A DNA stretch of 64,000 bases, from contig JAUKTV010000002.1 of the NCBI GenBank assembly GCA_030549205.1, forward strand, positions 1,984,001 through 2,048,000, written 5' to 3'. Position 1 is the first letter of the stretch, and each line of letters starts with the position of its first letter. Positions 25,272 to 37,325 of the stretch are shown here, piece by piece. A program made the translations under genes and the position numbers. Below the pieces are notes generated by a model that was given only the letters and a program-made list of their open reading frames with translations, was not told the DNA's origin and searched no databases. The DNA comes from Apiosordaria backusii (Eukaryota; Ascomycota; Sordariomycetes; Sordariales; Lasiosphaeriaceae).

Positions 25272-26732
25272 TCAGATTCTTGCCCGAGCAACTTCGTCAG
25301 TTGCCACTGATTCAACCTTGTTTGCAAACACCTGTTTATCCTCACTGAGCCCGCCTTCTTGTGGCCAGGACAATCCGTCGATTGTACCTTCACCGGATTG
25401 CCGAAAGACGATTTTGAAGACATTGGCAGCGGAGTAGGTGAACCTTGCTCTTTTCGCCTGCTCGTCGCGGGAGTCCATCCACACAAACGTGTCACCGATA
25501 TGATGCTTCAGTCTCCAAGCTTGGGACGCCAGGTTTTGAAACCTGATCTCCAACTCCTCATTCTTCTCGTCCAGATGAATCCCAATAACAAAGTCACTCA
25601 AGGAAAACTTGTACAACCCAACATACTCCTCCAGAGGCCGCGGACCTTTCCATTCGCCTTCCTCCTTTTTGACCCTTCTCTCCTCATCTACTTTCTCCTG
25701 CATCTTTTGTGTACTGGTGGTATGAGCAGCAGCAGCGGTCTTCGCACACTCCACCACATCGTGCTTTTCCGGAGAGTCCAGAAGAGTCTCCAGGAGGGCC
25801 GTCACAATCCAGTCAGTTGGATCGGCCAGTCCAATAGAGTTAGTAAGGGCAACAACTGCGATCTCATCCTCGGGTATCAAGGCAAAGGTGGTTGTATGTC
25901 CTGCCATGCTGCCGCCGTGGCCTCTAATGACCACAGGGTGACCATCGCCCGCCGAAACTGTGGGCATGGGGCTGTAGTAATTACTGTTGCAGCCAAAACC
26001 GAGTGTGTTAGGAAGGGTAATGTATGTAGAACCAAAGCCGTAGCCCCTAAGAGGTTGAGACTCGTTCGATCTGACGACGTGGCAGCCGAGCTGTTTTCGA
26101 ACGAGCTTGAGGGGTGACTTCGGATGCGTGTGTTCTTTCAGTTGACCTCCCTCTTCCCTGTACGCCTGGATGAACTGGCCGTACGGTACTCCAGCAGTTT
26201 TCTCAATGATCTTCCCCAGAAGATCATAGTTCCAGTTGCTGTAGCGAAACTTTGATGGGAATGCTTCAACTTGAGGCAGTGAGTTGAAATAGCGCACAGT
26301 CTCTGAATCTTTGATCAAGAGGTCGCCCTGTGCCCCATACCACCATTGGTTGGATACACCCATTCCGGTTCGGTGGGTAAGGAGATCGAGGATCGTGACC
26401 TTCTGAGAAACATCTGGGTCCTGAAGGTCCACCTCAGGCAGAAGCAGCTTGATGGGGGTGTCCCAGGCCAGTTTTCCATCATCAACAAGTAAAGCGATGC
26501 CAGAAGCGGTGAAGGTTTTTGTAACCGAAGCAACACCATAAAGGGTGTCAGAGTTCGGGGGTTGCTGCTTGCTGATGTTTTTGATACCTAGATTGAGGCG
26601 AAAGACCGCAGAGCCGTTGATGTCTACGCAAATGGAGGCACCTGGGGCCCCGCCAGCCCGTAGAACCTGTTCAAAAACAGGTGCAATCTCCTGTAAGCGG
26701 CTGATTAGGGCCGCCTGGTTTCTGAAAGACAT
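25272..26732 (-). CDS. Serine beta-lactamase-like / penicillin-binding-protein-like hydrolase
   Basis: 486 aa from the ATG read from 26732; the frame extends further upstream but without an ATG. The active-site signatures are Ser69-x-x-Lys72 (ASVTKTFT) and Tyr164-Ser-Asn (FRYSNWNYDLLG), with a third RGHGGSM box in place of KTG. This places it in the class C/beta-lactamase-related family (LACTB/AmpC-like), which in fungi includes esterases and secondary-metabolism hydrolases. No signal peptide is seen, so it is probably cytosolic. Between PYGQFIQAYREEGG and RGYGFG the protein is clearly shorter than I expect for the family, as if about 80 residues were missing. The gene lies between two inverted repeat relics. 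Confidence 0.85.
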   Translation of the reverse strand: MSFRNQAALISRLQEIAPVFEQVLRAGGAPGASICVDINGSAVFRLNLGIKNISKQQPPNSDTLYGVASVTKTFTASGIALLVDDGKLAWDTPIKLLLPEVDLQDPDVSQKVTILDLLTHRTGMGVSNQWWYGAQGDLLIKDSETVRYFNSLPQVEAFPSKFRYSNWNYDLLGKIIEKTAGVPYGQFIQAYREEGGQLKEHTHPKSPLKLVRKQLGCHVVRSNESQPLRGYGFGSTYITLPNTLGFGCNSNYYSPMPTVSAGDGHPVVIRGHGGSMAGHTTTFALIPEDEIAVVALTNSIGLADPTDWIVTALLETLLDSPEKHDVVECAKTAAAAHTTSTQKMQEKVDEERRVKKEEGEWKGPRPLEEYVGLYKFSLSDFVIGIHLDEKNEELEIRFQNLASQAWRLKHHIGDTFVWMDSRDEQAKRARFTYSAANVFKIVFRQSGEGTIDGLSWPQEGGLSEDKQVFANKVESVATDEVARARI

Positions 26733-28516
26733 GGCTTCTGGCAGAGGCGACTTTCCGTCTTGGGTTTGGATTGAAGTGGTGGGCTTATTGCAAAGCAAGA
26801 ATAAAATGCTTGGAGATAGCCGCTCTAGGATAAGGTATGGCTGAGATTACAAGGGCCATTGCGACAGCAGATCGATAGAACTTGTTGAGTAGTCGGCCCA
26901 TCTTGCAGGGCTTCCAGCTTAAGTAAAAGCGGGGAGGGGTTTGACCATTAACGCGGTGTTATGGTTAGGTACATAACGCAGGTAAGAAAAAGAGTTCTAG
27001 TAATATATACACATAGCACGTCCAGAGGTTAAAGCACTAAATTGAAAAGGGGCCTTGCCACATACCTTTTTGAAGACTATCCCTCCCGAACTGAGCGCAA
27101 TGAAGATGAGTGGACGTCTCGGTCTACTATTACCTAGTCACCGACGTCAATATGGTTTGAGACACCTCATCCTCCACAATCTTATCTCTTTCTGCTGTTC
27201 CTGAACGCCTGATAACAGCTCTTTCGGCGCACTAGCCCATTCTTGAACGGTTTGTACAGATGTCTCATGGCGGAACGTCGAGCTGTACCCACATGTCAAG
27301 ACGTTCAATTGCGGCAGTCGTTTAGGTAGTTTGTCTCTAATCCACGTGAGAGGAGTCTTTGTCGCGGACGGACCTGATGGGATGCCCATTAAGACCGTCC
27401 AACACAATGCCACTTGCCAAAAGATGCTAGGGTGAGTATAATTGCAATATGTCACCCCGAAGCTCGAGAGCAGCATAGGTAGGTAGGTAGGTAGGTATCA
27501 TGGATGTATGGCTAATTGGGTACTTACTTGATCTGAACTTTTTCCTCACCATCGCCGACATATACACGAGTACCAGCAGACAGGGGGGTGAAGCCGCAAA
27601 AATGTTGGTCAATTAATATCTTACGATCCGAGTCATCATTATCGTCATCAATGATCGTGACTGTCTTGTTGCTTGGGCGAGGGTAGCGTGAAAGTGACGC
27701 GTTCATTGCCCTCCGATTCAGTATGCGGGATGCGCAGCTTTCCACGACTAGTATGGAGTGATGGTTTCTGTTCGAACGTTAATGTAGCTTTGCAATGATC
27801 ATCTGGTCGCAGTGGGTCGGGGCAAAAGGAGTGGACTTTGATATCGCGCTTGTCGAGTTGACCAATTCCGAAAACTGTGTTTGAAATGTCGCGCGATTGT
27901 GGAAGCTAGGGATGTGCCGGGCTCGAAACACCTCAGACTTGAACTCGATATATCAATCAACAATTGGAGGAACCGAACTCGAAGAGCTCATGTTGAAATA
28001 TCTACCATCCGAGCTTTAAAAGTCTGTAATCCCAGCTCTGATAGTCCGTAGTCCCAGCTCGACAAGTACCAGTCCTAACTTCTTTCGTTCTTAAGCCCAA
28101 CTTCTTTATCTTTAATCTATCATTAATCCCACATCCTACGTAACCTTTGCTATGAATCCTCTTCCGTGCTTCCCTGAGTCGCCGAGGACGGGGTGCCATT
28201 GTGGTATAGCAGACTTCTCCCACGCGATTTCGGTATAGCAATCCCATTATATAGGTACTGCCTCGTCCTGGCCATTATCATATTTCTCAGAGCTCTGCGG
28301 TGCTTATGCATAATCTTTTTGAAGTCCCGCCAGTCCGTTATAGTCTTTTCCATTCCTTGACGTTTCTATACACATCGCTAGATTGGTACATAAGGGAGGT
28401 ATTCACCTTCGCCAGTGATGAGTTCTAATAATTGAACTGTGCATTTCAGTATCTTCGAACATATGCTTAGGTCTTATTCAGGCCCTGCAAGCCATCTGCT
28501 CAGATTCTGCAGATGT
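26733..28516. other. Intergenic region with degenerate repeat
   Basis: No intact gene is visible. A (GTAG/TAGG)n run of five units lies at about 27477-27497. Copy 2 of the dispersed repeat lies at 28146-28345. A short iterated AGCTC-GACA/AGCTCTGATAGTCC pattern occurs near 28015-28065. Confidence 0.45.
28146..28345 (-). repeat. Degenerate dispersed repeat, copy 2 (inverted partner at 24950-25136)
   Basis: Reverse-complement partner of copy 1 (see there). Here one frame is open for 67 codons (WRDFKKIMHKHRRALRN and on) and is rich in charged residues. I see no known domain. It may be a gene fragment or part of a transposable element. Confidence 0.75.
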
Positions 28517-31500
28517 TTATGAATCATCTTCTTTCGGGTTCCCAGCTTGCGCGCCGGCTTCTTCAAGGAGCCTGGCAATCTCACTGTAGCCGCATTTCTT
28601 CGCAATATCCAGGGCTGCAAAGCCTGCCTCATCCCCCAGATTCAAATCGACTACCCTTGCTGGGTCTGACGTGTCGGCCTCCAGACCATTCGTACTCCTA
28701 TCTATCAAGGCCTTGACGAAGTTCACATGTTCACCTGCTACCGCCATGTGAAGCGGTGTCAGTCCATTTTCATCTTTGTCGTTGATCAGCTCCCGGTATT
28801 CCTTCGCAGTCCAGAGCACCTCAAGGATTTCCTTTTTGCCAGACCAAGCAGCGAGGTGGAAGTTGTTCCGCATTCCAACTTTCTGACCAGACCAATCCAG
28901 CTCGTCAACGCCGTAATTCCAAATTGCTGTAGTGGTTTCCACATGACCGCCTAGGATGGCTTTGTGTAAAGGCTGAAATCCAATATGATCTCGGTCAAGG
29001 AACCAGCCTGTGGGTGTGATACATGAAGCGTGTCCTGGGATGAAAAACTCAATATTATTCACTGCTCCTGCATCTGCTGCACAATGAAGTGGAGTTGATT
29101 CGTCGAATGGCGCCGCCTTCAAGTCGTAGTCCTTTTTTCTGTCTGCAAGATACCGAAGGAAAGGCTTGGACCCGGGATTCCTAGCCGCGTGGTGAAGTGG
29201 TGTCCATCCCATCAGGTCCGGAGCAATAATCATGCTCGGCCACCCTTCCACGATTTTGATCGCATATGGAAGGCGAGGGCCTTCAGCCGAGGTCATATGA
29301 TGAGCCGCATAATGGAGTGCATTCCATCCCCATATATCCTTGGCGCCAATATCTTCAGTCTTGAAAGCATCCCTGAGTGCGTTTTCAGAGCCTTCTTTGA
29401 AAGCTTGATGTAATTTGTGATGATGACATCGGTCCTTCAAACCACCAAAAGGCGTCTTTGTAAACTCGTCATATAATTCGGACGGTGTTAATGTCCAGGG
29501 ATTAAACAGGTAAAGGAATGAGTTGTCAAAGTGCAATGGCAGCAGATCTCGCCAATGTGGTGGAAACGTAGGAATATCAGCTGGGATAGGAAGTCTGAAC
29601 GGCTTGAGTTGACGATAGTCGTATTGGAAGACACGTGCCTGGTTTCTCTTACCATGCTGTGAATAGCTTTCTGGTATCAGGTTCGCATAACTCCATAGCA
29701 ACGCGAACACTTCGATGCTGAGTTTGGAACCGAAGAACTTGGGATGACGGATAATCCACCTGTCAGACTCAGGTTTGCCTTCCAACAGTTCTTGAAATAT
29801 CATGCCAACCTCATCATAACGCCGGTTACGATGATGTTCCAATAACTCGTTCCGAAGACACATCTTAAGTGTTTCGAGTTTCCCCATTTTGCTGATTGGC
29901 GGTATGATCGCAAGGTACGCCTCCTCAGATGTAAATAGTTGTGTTTCTTGCAGATATTGAACCAGTTGCGTTATCCTCTTATTGGCGAATACTACGCTCT
30001 TGTTGTCGACAAGGCTCCCCACCCGCCACTTTGGTTCTTCGTTATAGTGCCCGTGTAAATGACCAGCCAGCTCTCGCATAAATCCTGCATAGATATGCTG
30101 TGTGTACAACGAGATCAGGGGTATAGAAAGTTGTGCTGCCATCATCGAATTGGGTTTGGTTGGTGGCTGATGATAGTAGTGCCGACCAAGTCGTATCCGT
30201 CTATCAAACACACCAGGGCCGGTACAGTCTTTCACAAACCCAACACAGCGATGCGCTGGCATGTTGATTGCGGTGCCTTGGACCGTCAAGTCGTTATTGC
30301 AGTCTACTGCCAAAAGCCAGTCAGGAGTAGCAGAGGGAGTCCAGAGTAATAAGCTTTCCACGAGTTCTATCGACCATTGATCGATCAATATATGAGGCTG
30401 GGACGTCTGGTGGTCATCCAGGTATCTCCATTTCCTGACGCTGGATCTGCATCATGACCATCATGGGCGACGTTATACTCTTGCTTACTGACGGAAAAGA
30501 GCCAGATCGACAGAATTGCTTCAAAAGTGTTTGCCAAGTCCGCAACCTGCCATTTGCCATCTCCATTCTTATCAACCTTCATCTCGACTGTCGTACCACT
30601 TGAGGTTGTGTATCGCCATGAAATGCTTCCCGTGGGGTAGAGTGGCTCGAGCAATTCCAACGTTTTTTGGATTGCTTGGGCAAGCTTGATCCCTTCGATA
30701 GCTGCGACTCGAGGCCAACCTGCTGGTGTGCCAGCCAATTTGGCAAGGCAAGATCGTGCCTGGATTATCCTCTGGCAGCTTAATTTCCTAGAAGAATTGG
30801 TAGCCTCTTCATTCGGATAACTTGAAGGTTCCCCTATCGCCAAGCGTCCGTCCCAGAGGCCAGGAGTGAAGGAATCATCTCTGCGCCACTTGCCCGTTAT
30901 TCCAGAAGACCCCAATCTCAAGGCAACCCAATCAAGCTCGAAGCCTGGCTTCAGAGGGATCGCACTGAGTGACTCGGATGGTTCCCGGCGAGCCCAAGCT
31001 CTCACACCTGTCATGACCAGAGTTGCGATAAGCTGGGCGATCGTGGCTGACCAGTTCATACCACGCAGGCCGACAAACTGGACAACAAAACCACAGAGGC
31101 TAAGAGCAATGGCAATGGTGGTTTTTGCTTGGAGAGGAGTGTCAGGGTTAATATCGGCGTGGTCGATATTGTTCCCATACTCGTTGTCCATTGGCGGAGG
31201 GTTATTCCCTGGAAAATGTGTGATTGAGGGAGCCCGTCGAGAAGTCATCAGCGAGAATGGTGTTTTGTCGGTATAAAGGGCATAAGAGTCAAAGGCTTGG
31301 TCATTGACTGTTGCTTCTCTTTGAATCCAGAGCAATCGTGCTTTAGGCCTATCCCCAGCGCTGAACTCCCTTTCCGTTGTTCTTGACTCCACTACATGGG
31401 AGCAAAGAATGAGCCCGGACACCAGTAGCAAGGTCCCTACCGCAGTACACGGGAAGGCGTAGCGGCCAACTTGTCTGCCATCCTTCAACAACACAGACTC

Positions 31501-32352
31501 AGGTTCGTGAGGCCAGGACGCAGTCCAGCCACAAAACGCAAGCACTGCTGATTGAAGTACTGTTCCAGCCACTGCCAGAATCCGCATTTCACCTTTGCTG
31601 CATCCATAGGCGTTCAAACTGATATTTGGGGCCGACTTTGACTTCGCCAATATGATGAAGGACTCCTTTGCTTCACCATTCGGATTAAACTGAAAAGGAG
31701 GTTTGCAGAGATGCCGTTGACGCCATTTATGCAGCTTGACCCTATCAGAGTGTGGACTCTTTGGTGAGAAAATGTCCAAGCAAGATCGTAAAATTCCTTG
31801 TCGGCCGATATCCTCTTCTCTTGGTGAGGCGCGATCCGAATCAAGTTCAGCCGATACCACATCTTTGTATTCGAATGAAGGAGAAGGGAGGATGATGAAC
31901 TGGTGAATAGGACCCTTCCCCATCACGCGGACGAGTCCTTGGCCGTTCCACAACTCGCAAACATCGCTAGAGGTCGACGACATCAGTTCCATCTCCGCAT
32001 TTGCCAGTGGTTCGCGACCCCTGCCGATTACTCTCTTCATCCACGGCGGACCACCAACACGAATAGCTGCAACAATAATCGTGACAATGCCGAGCGGTGC
32101 CATTGCAAGGATGACATTATCTGCCCACCCAAGTGAGCCACTCATGAACTGCATCGTAACGCGTTCACCAAAAAGGGCGAGGAGCCTAACAACAGGATTA
32201 GCATATTAATGGGAGTTGACAACAGGCACTGAAGGAACGTACGGGCCAAGGTCTGTGAAGAGGTTGTTGGTGAAGTCATCGCCATCGTCAGCTGCTACTG
32301 CAGTGCTCATGAAAGCCCACACCCCCGCCCACGCCCACGGAGTAATCTTCAT
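28517..32352 (-). CDS. Large membrane protein with C-terminal ankyrin repeats
   Basis: Complement of join(28517-30366, 30489-32185, 32243-32352), 1,218 aa. Start at the ATG read from 32352 gives a hydrophobic leader (MKITPWAWAGVWAFMST); a second in-frame ATG is at 32310. The first intron is 57 bp. The second (122 bp, GTAAGC...GATAG) is inferred because the two long frames overlap by only a few bases. Hydrophobic segments lie at ADNVILAMAPLGIVTIIVAAI, in two mid-region helices, and in a pair ending IAQLIATLVMTGV. Seven ankyrin-like units span about residues 950-1215 (WNALHYAAHH, WTPLHHAARN, STPLHCAADA, FQPLHKAILGGH, NNFHLAAWSGKKEI, LTPLHMAVAGEH, FAALDIAKKCGY). Similar proteins are widespread in filamentous ascomycetes. 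Function is unknown; self/non-self or stress sensing is conjecture. Confidence 0.8.
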
Positions 32353-33464
32353 AGTAACTGTCATTTCTTGGAGATGAGGTCGTCATCAGGTTGAGTTGAT
32401 GCAAGAGGAAGAATGGCAACAGATGCCAGTCAAATGTGGAGAATGAGTTGGCAGTTGGGCGTGAGCTGTGGCTGCCTGAGGTGAACATGCCGATATTTAC
32501 CAATTTGGTTAGCTGCTGTGAAGCTTGTGGCTTTTGTGGGTTACATATCACTGCGAAAGCGAGATTCAGCTGTGATTGGGAGGGCGAGCTGCATGGTAGA
32601 TGCATCGTTAAGTTGCCCCATTGGTGAGTGTTGTGATCAAAAAGGGAACCTGAAAGGTGTCAATATTGGTGCTGTCGATCTGCGGTGATATTAAACCTGC
32701 CATAGCCGTGTAAATTCATCTTGGCTTATGTTGGGAATGTCAAAAGTTGCTCCTGCATTTGCAAGATAGCATGATTATAAAGGGGTTGCTGCCTTGCGCT
32801 TTGTGACGAGGGTGGCAGCGTGACCTGCACTATCACCTTAGACCAGAAATGCCTGACAGGTCCCTACCTTCCACCTTATTACGCAACTTACTTACGACGA
32901 CCGACTTCTCTGCGATGCTGGTTCAACGTTGCAGACAACTGAGTGTACATACAGTGGAGGCTCACCCCTGAATTGCCCTTGAACGTACGGGGACTAACAT
33001 GTTCCACCGGATACTGTCGACTCTACGGGAGCTAAGAAGGTGATTGGGGAAGACGTATATTGAGATAAATCTACAGAAGAAAAGATACCTGGGAGCGTGA
33101 GTCTTATACTTCTACTTATACTCAATAGGGGTAGTACCAGTGTGAGACTCGGTCGCTACCTAAGTGAGCCCGAGGTTGAGCGGGTGAGCCATAACATCAA
33201 CAGATACTTTGGGAATCTTGAAGCTGAAAAGTCATTCATTGCGTGATAAACTATTAGTGAAAGTCAGAAGATCAAAGAAAACAACCCATATTTCAGTCTT
33301 CAAACCATTTCTTCAGAGCATCCCGAGCTTGAGATGCCTCACAAACAAGCAAAAAGCAAAACCTAAACCCCAAGCAGAAAAGAAAACACCAAGCAGAAAA
33401 GAAAACGAGTGACCAGCACCAGGACCAACACCTCATCGCCTACAAAAGCTCATATCCAACCGAA
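32353..33464. promoter_or_regulatory. Intergenic region
   Basis: 5' region of the membrane/ankyrin gene and 3' side of the dioxygenase gene. A duplicated AAGCAGAAAAGAAAAC unit lies near 33370-33405. No gene seen. Confidence 0.4.
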
Positions 33465-34862
33465 TCAAGCACAGCTAGCCCGTCTATACTTCACCCTCAA
33501 CTCAGGCGGGCTCCTCTCAATATCCCACACCCTCTTCGCCCTCCACTCATGATCCCCATAGCACTCCCAGCTTAGCCTCTCCAGCTCCCTCGGCGTCTTC
33601 CACATCAGCTCCTCATTCCTCAGCCACAACCGCAGCATATGCCTCCTCCTCTCCCCCTCATCCGAGAAACTGCTCCTCGCATGCAGCATCGCAAAGTTGT
33701 TAAAAATCATCATGTCCCCCTTCTGCAACTTGATCTCAACTTTGTGCTTCTGCGCAGCGAAAAACACCGCGTCCAGCGCCTCGGCTTGGATCTCCGTCAT
33801 GGCGGGGACGTCAGGGTGGTGAGGGCTAAAGTGCGACCCGGTGAGGGGGCGGCGGGAGAATTGGAAGGCAGGGCCGTGGCCGTCGAAGTTGTAGAGGAGG
33901 GGACGGGTGTGGTATTGGCCTTGCCAGAACTCGTCAAAGATCCAGTCGTCCTTGATGAGGGTGTGGATTATGTCAGGGCGGGTAGAGGCGAGCTCGTTGT
34001 AGATTTGGGCGGAGGAGGCGAGGAAGGATTCGCCTCCGTAGGCGGCGGTGTTGAGGGCGTAGAGGGAGAGGATGTCGCAGAGGTCGGTGTGGAAGGGCTT
34101 TCTCCCCGGGTAGGCGGTTAGCACTGGTATTATGGGGTTGAACGGGGTGAACTCACCTGAGCCCGGGCCACATAAGGGCTGTTGGGCATGCTGCCATGCT
34201 TCTTCACGTCCTCCACCACAGCCTGGATGTGCAGGATCATCCGGCCGTCGAAATCCTGCATGCCTCTCTTCTCGGCGATGTAAGACGTCACTCCGAGATA
34301 GACGAGGATGTTCTCCATGTTGGTCCACTTGTCAGGCTGGAGGCCGCGCAGGACAACGAACCCGCGGCCATTGTGGATCTCTTGGGCAATGGCCTCGAGT
34401 CTTTCCTTCAGGCCAGGCAAGGGGAAGGTCTCCTTGGAGACATCGTCGGGGCCGAGGTCGCCAGAGAGAGCTGTGTTGGGCATCTGTTAGCGTCATGTCA
34501 CATGATCATTGTCGTTTGCAGTAATACATACCCTTGAAGTGAGCCAACGCCCCATCAATTTCGGCAAGGTCAGCCTTGTCGAACTGGACAGTGTACTCTT
34601 TGCCGTCGGCCGAAAAGTCGTCCCCGGACCAGACCCGTGCCATGTGAAGTTGGGCCGGCCAGCCGGCGGGAACGGTGGTGGGGCGGTCGGGGGAGAGAAG
34701 CTTGAGGGCCTCGACGCGGTTGAGGAAGACCTTGCGGTCCGGGAACCACGAGATGTCGGGGCGCTGAATATCTCCTTGGACCGGGGCTGGGGCAAGGTCT
34801 TTATTGGTTGAGAGCTTGGGGACCGTAGCCAGGGGGCAGGCTTGGGACATCGGCGTAGTCAT
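33465..34862 (-). CDS. TauD/TfdA-type Fe(II)/2-oxoglutarate dioxygenase
   Basis: Complement of join(33465-34097, 34157-34470, 34532-34862), 425 aa. Introns of 61 and 59 bp keep frame; the second ends in AAAG and makes VARAQ-PFHTDLCDIL. The iron ligands are His218-x-Asp220 (FHTDLCD) and the distal His354 (NNFAMLHARSSF), with the 2-oxoglutarate Arg nearby in RRRHMLRLWLR. Blocks GRGFVVLRGLQPDKW and NYDGHGPAF-like sequence fit the fungal TauD family. It would hydroxylate a small substrate, possibly a sulfonate or a secondary metabolite; no neighbouring biosynthetic genes narrow this. Cytosolic, no signal peptide. Confidence 0.9.
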
Positions 34863-36679
34863 TGTGTTGGGTGTTGGGGGCTGAGATGTGACCGTTGGTG
34901 GTGTGTTTGGGTACTTTAGTTGTGTGTTGGGGGCCGGGATGTTGATATTGGTGTTGATATGCGGTTTGTGGTGTCTAAGAGGGCTTTCTGGTATGATGAG
35001 GACAAAGTTGATGATCTGGAGAGCACTTGGAGAATGCTTCTTAGATTGCAGAGCTGGAGGTCCTTGATGGTTTGAGGTTCCAAAGATTCATCTCTTCCTT
35101 GATGAAGTGCCCTCATTATATACACATTTTTCCATTCAGAGCCTTGCTGTTCAACAGAGCAACTTGACATTGCCCATCATCATCATTCTGGCCCTCGTCG
35201 TCCACTATCCCGCCCTACCACCGCAAAGCAATCCCTTTTCGATTTCCGTCAGTCGGCACCGCGGACGATCGCAGAGCCTCACGCTCCGGGAGCCCGTTGA
35301 AACTTGAACATGTTCGTTCGGAAGGCCTTGGGTGAACCAAGCCTCCGGTAGTCAGTATACCGGACCACGTCTTGGCGGCTGCGGCTCATATAGTCTGACC
35401 GAATTGGGAAATTCGGTGAGGCCAAGCTTCTTAAAGTCAGCCAATTACCGCATCCCCGGGCGAATGTCTCCCAAGAGACTACATCAACCCTTTTGCAGTT
35501 GGAGCCGATTGGACATTGCGTCACGATAAACTGCACTTCATAATTGCAGCAGCAGTGGGGGGGATTGCAGACGCCGCTGGGTCGGGTCGCGGGGAGGAGA
35601 ACCAATTACCGATGGCACTGTTACCACATCCATCACAACTCACAAGGCTGCGGTGTCGATGCCGGCACTCCCGCACGGATCATTGGTGCGTTTTCGAGAA
35701 CATGGGCCGATCTTCGGGATAGTGACAATGTTGAACGGCAGGGTGGTGGAGTTGAGCCTCAACTCCTCATCTTCAGCTCTCTCGGTCACAGAGCCTCAAT
35801 CCATTGTGGAGTGGCAGGCGGTAACACTGCAGCAGGCTGGCAGAGTCCACAACCAGAACTGGAATGGCGCCTCATATGCCGGGCAACCATCTCGTCTTCC
35901 TTCGCTCCACAAACGGACAATTAAACCCCGCATGCTCCAATGCCCAGTTCTGAGACGCGGTTGAGCCGCATGATGTAGGTATCTTGCGCCACTTGATACG
36001 TCGATGTTGACGGTGATGATAATCCAAATGCGTCGGAATCGGCGATTGCTCCGTCAGGAGGCTCGGGAATGGCCGTCAAGCGGCGGACGTAAGCGTCTAA
36101 GAGAGATGGCACCAGCCAGAAGTGGGCTCCGGGTGATCCTGGTATGCCCCAACAGATGTCATCACCAGCTCATCACGAGCGTGAAAGGACCTCGTGTTGA
36201 TTGCGATTGTGCCACTGCTTCCACATCAAAGTCCTCTTCTCCACTTTAAGTGTCATTTCATGAAGCCGCTTTCGTCAGCGCAGATCTTATCAGCATGATC
36301 AAACCACAGGTGTTGGGCAATGGCTTCAAGGGGTCCATGGTATGGAGGTGGACTACCTTACCTTTTTGGTGGAATTTGGTATCCCTAGCCATTTAACATT
36401 CCGTTGAGTGGCCACGTTGATAGGCAGCCACACAAGAAAGGACGTCCGAAAAGCCGGCTAAACCGAGAATACATGTACTTATATAGACCGCGTCCCCCCT
36501 CGTACGATTCATGTTACTTTCAGGAGGTTTATTGTAGCGCAGCCATTGTGTTTCATCAACTCCGCTTAATGCAGCTTTTTGCATCATGGATTTGAAAGCC
36601 TCAACCGTCGAAATCTTAGGCAAGCAGGCAGGTAAATCAACAGAACTGCCCGCTTTCGAATGATCCCGTTTTCAATGTA
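34863..36679. other. Intergenic region
   Basis: 5' region of the dioxygenase gene. Only short overlapping frames are visible. I see no gene. Confidence 0.4.
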
Positions 36680-36687
36680 TTAGCAAT

Positions 36688-37005
36688 CAGCGTGGGCTTG
36701 CAAGCCGAGCCGATGAGCCAAGTCAAGTACACCATATATTTGATTGAGCCAAATCAAGCCTCTTGTCAGCTCAGGCTTGAGCGTCTAACAACCATAGAAC
36801 CCTCTCGGAACTCTCGCGGCCCCGGCTGTCGGGCCCACCTGGAATAGTGGCCGGATCGGAATTACCACTTCCGAAGGGCTTGTCAAGCCATCAAGCCTGA
36901 GCCAAGCCGGTGATGGCTTCAAGCCAAGCCTAAGGTACCAGAATTATCGTGAGCCAAGTCAAGCCATAGGCCAGCTTAGCTCAGCTCGGCTCATTACCCA
37001 CACTG
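36688..37005. mobile_element. hAT-like MITE, copy 1
   Basis: A 318-bp non-coding element. It starts CAGCGTGGGC and ends GGCTCATTACCCACACTG, so the ends form an imperfect terminal inverted repeat (CAG-C/T-GTGGG...GAGCCGAGC). It is flanked by TTAGCAAT (36680-36687) and TTAGCAAC (37006-37013), an 8-bp target duplication with one mismatch. CAG-type termini and 8-bp duplications are hallmarks of hAT elements. The interior is full of AAGCC/GAGCC motifs. It shares blocks such as TGGCCGGATCGGAAT with the copy at 48311. Confidence 0.8.
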
Positions 37006-37325
37006 TTAGCAACCCTCCCTACCGTGGGCTGCATGTCGTTTGACCGCTCTAGGGTCCAATTCTGGGGTCACGTCTGGCACCGGCGTCGGCGTTTCGATGG
37101 GAAAACCGATCAAACACGGTTCCGCATGACAGTCTGTCGCTTTTTATGGCTTCATCGGTCCAACTCTCGGTTTACTTCACAGGTTTAGCCTCCCCACTTT
37201 GAGATAACAGTAGTGAGTGATGGTTGTCATCTTAAATTGTGGGTAGCTCTGACAGGGTATGAAAGGCCTTGTGGCACCCGACTTAGCAGGTACCTGAATC
37301 TTCAAACTTCCACTCCTACTGCACA

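Noticed and set aside
30385..30388. Frameshift mutation in the membrane/ankyrin gene
   Set aside because: A 122-bp intron with GTAAGC donor and TAG acceptor restores the frame, so no mutation is needed; left as an alternative in the gene entry.
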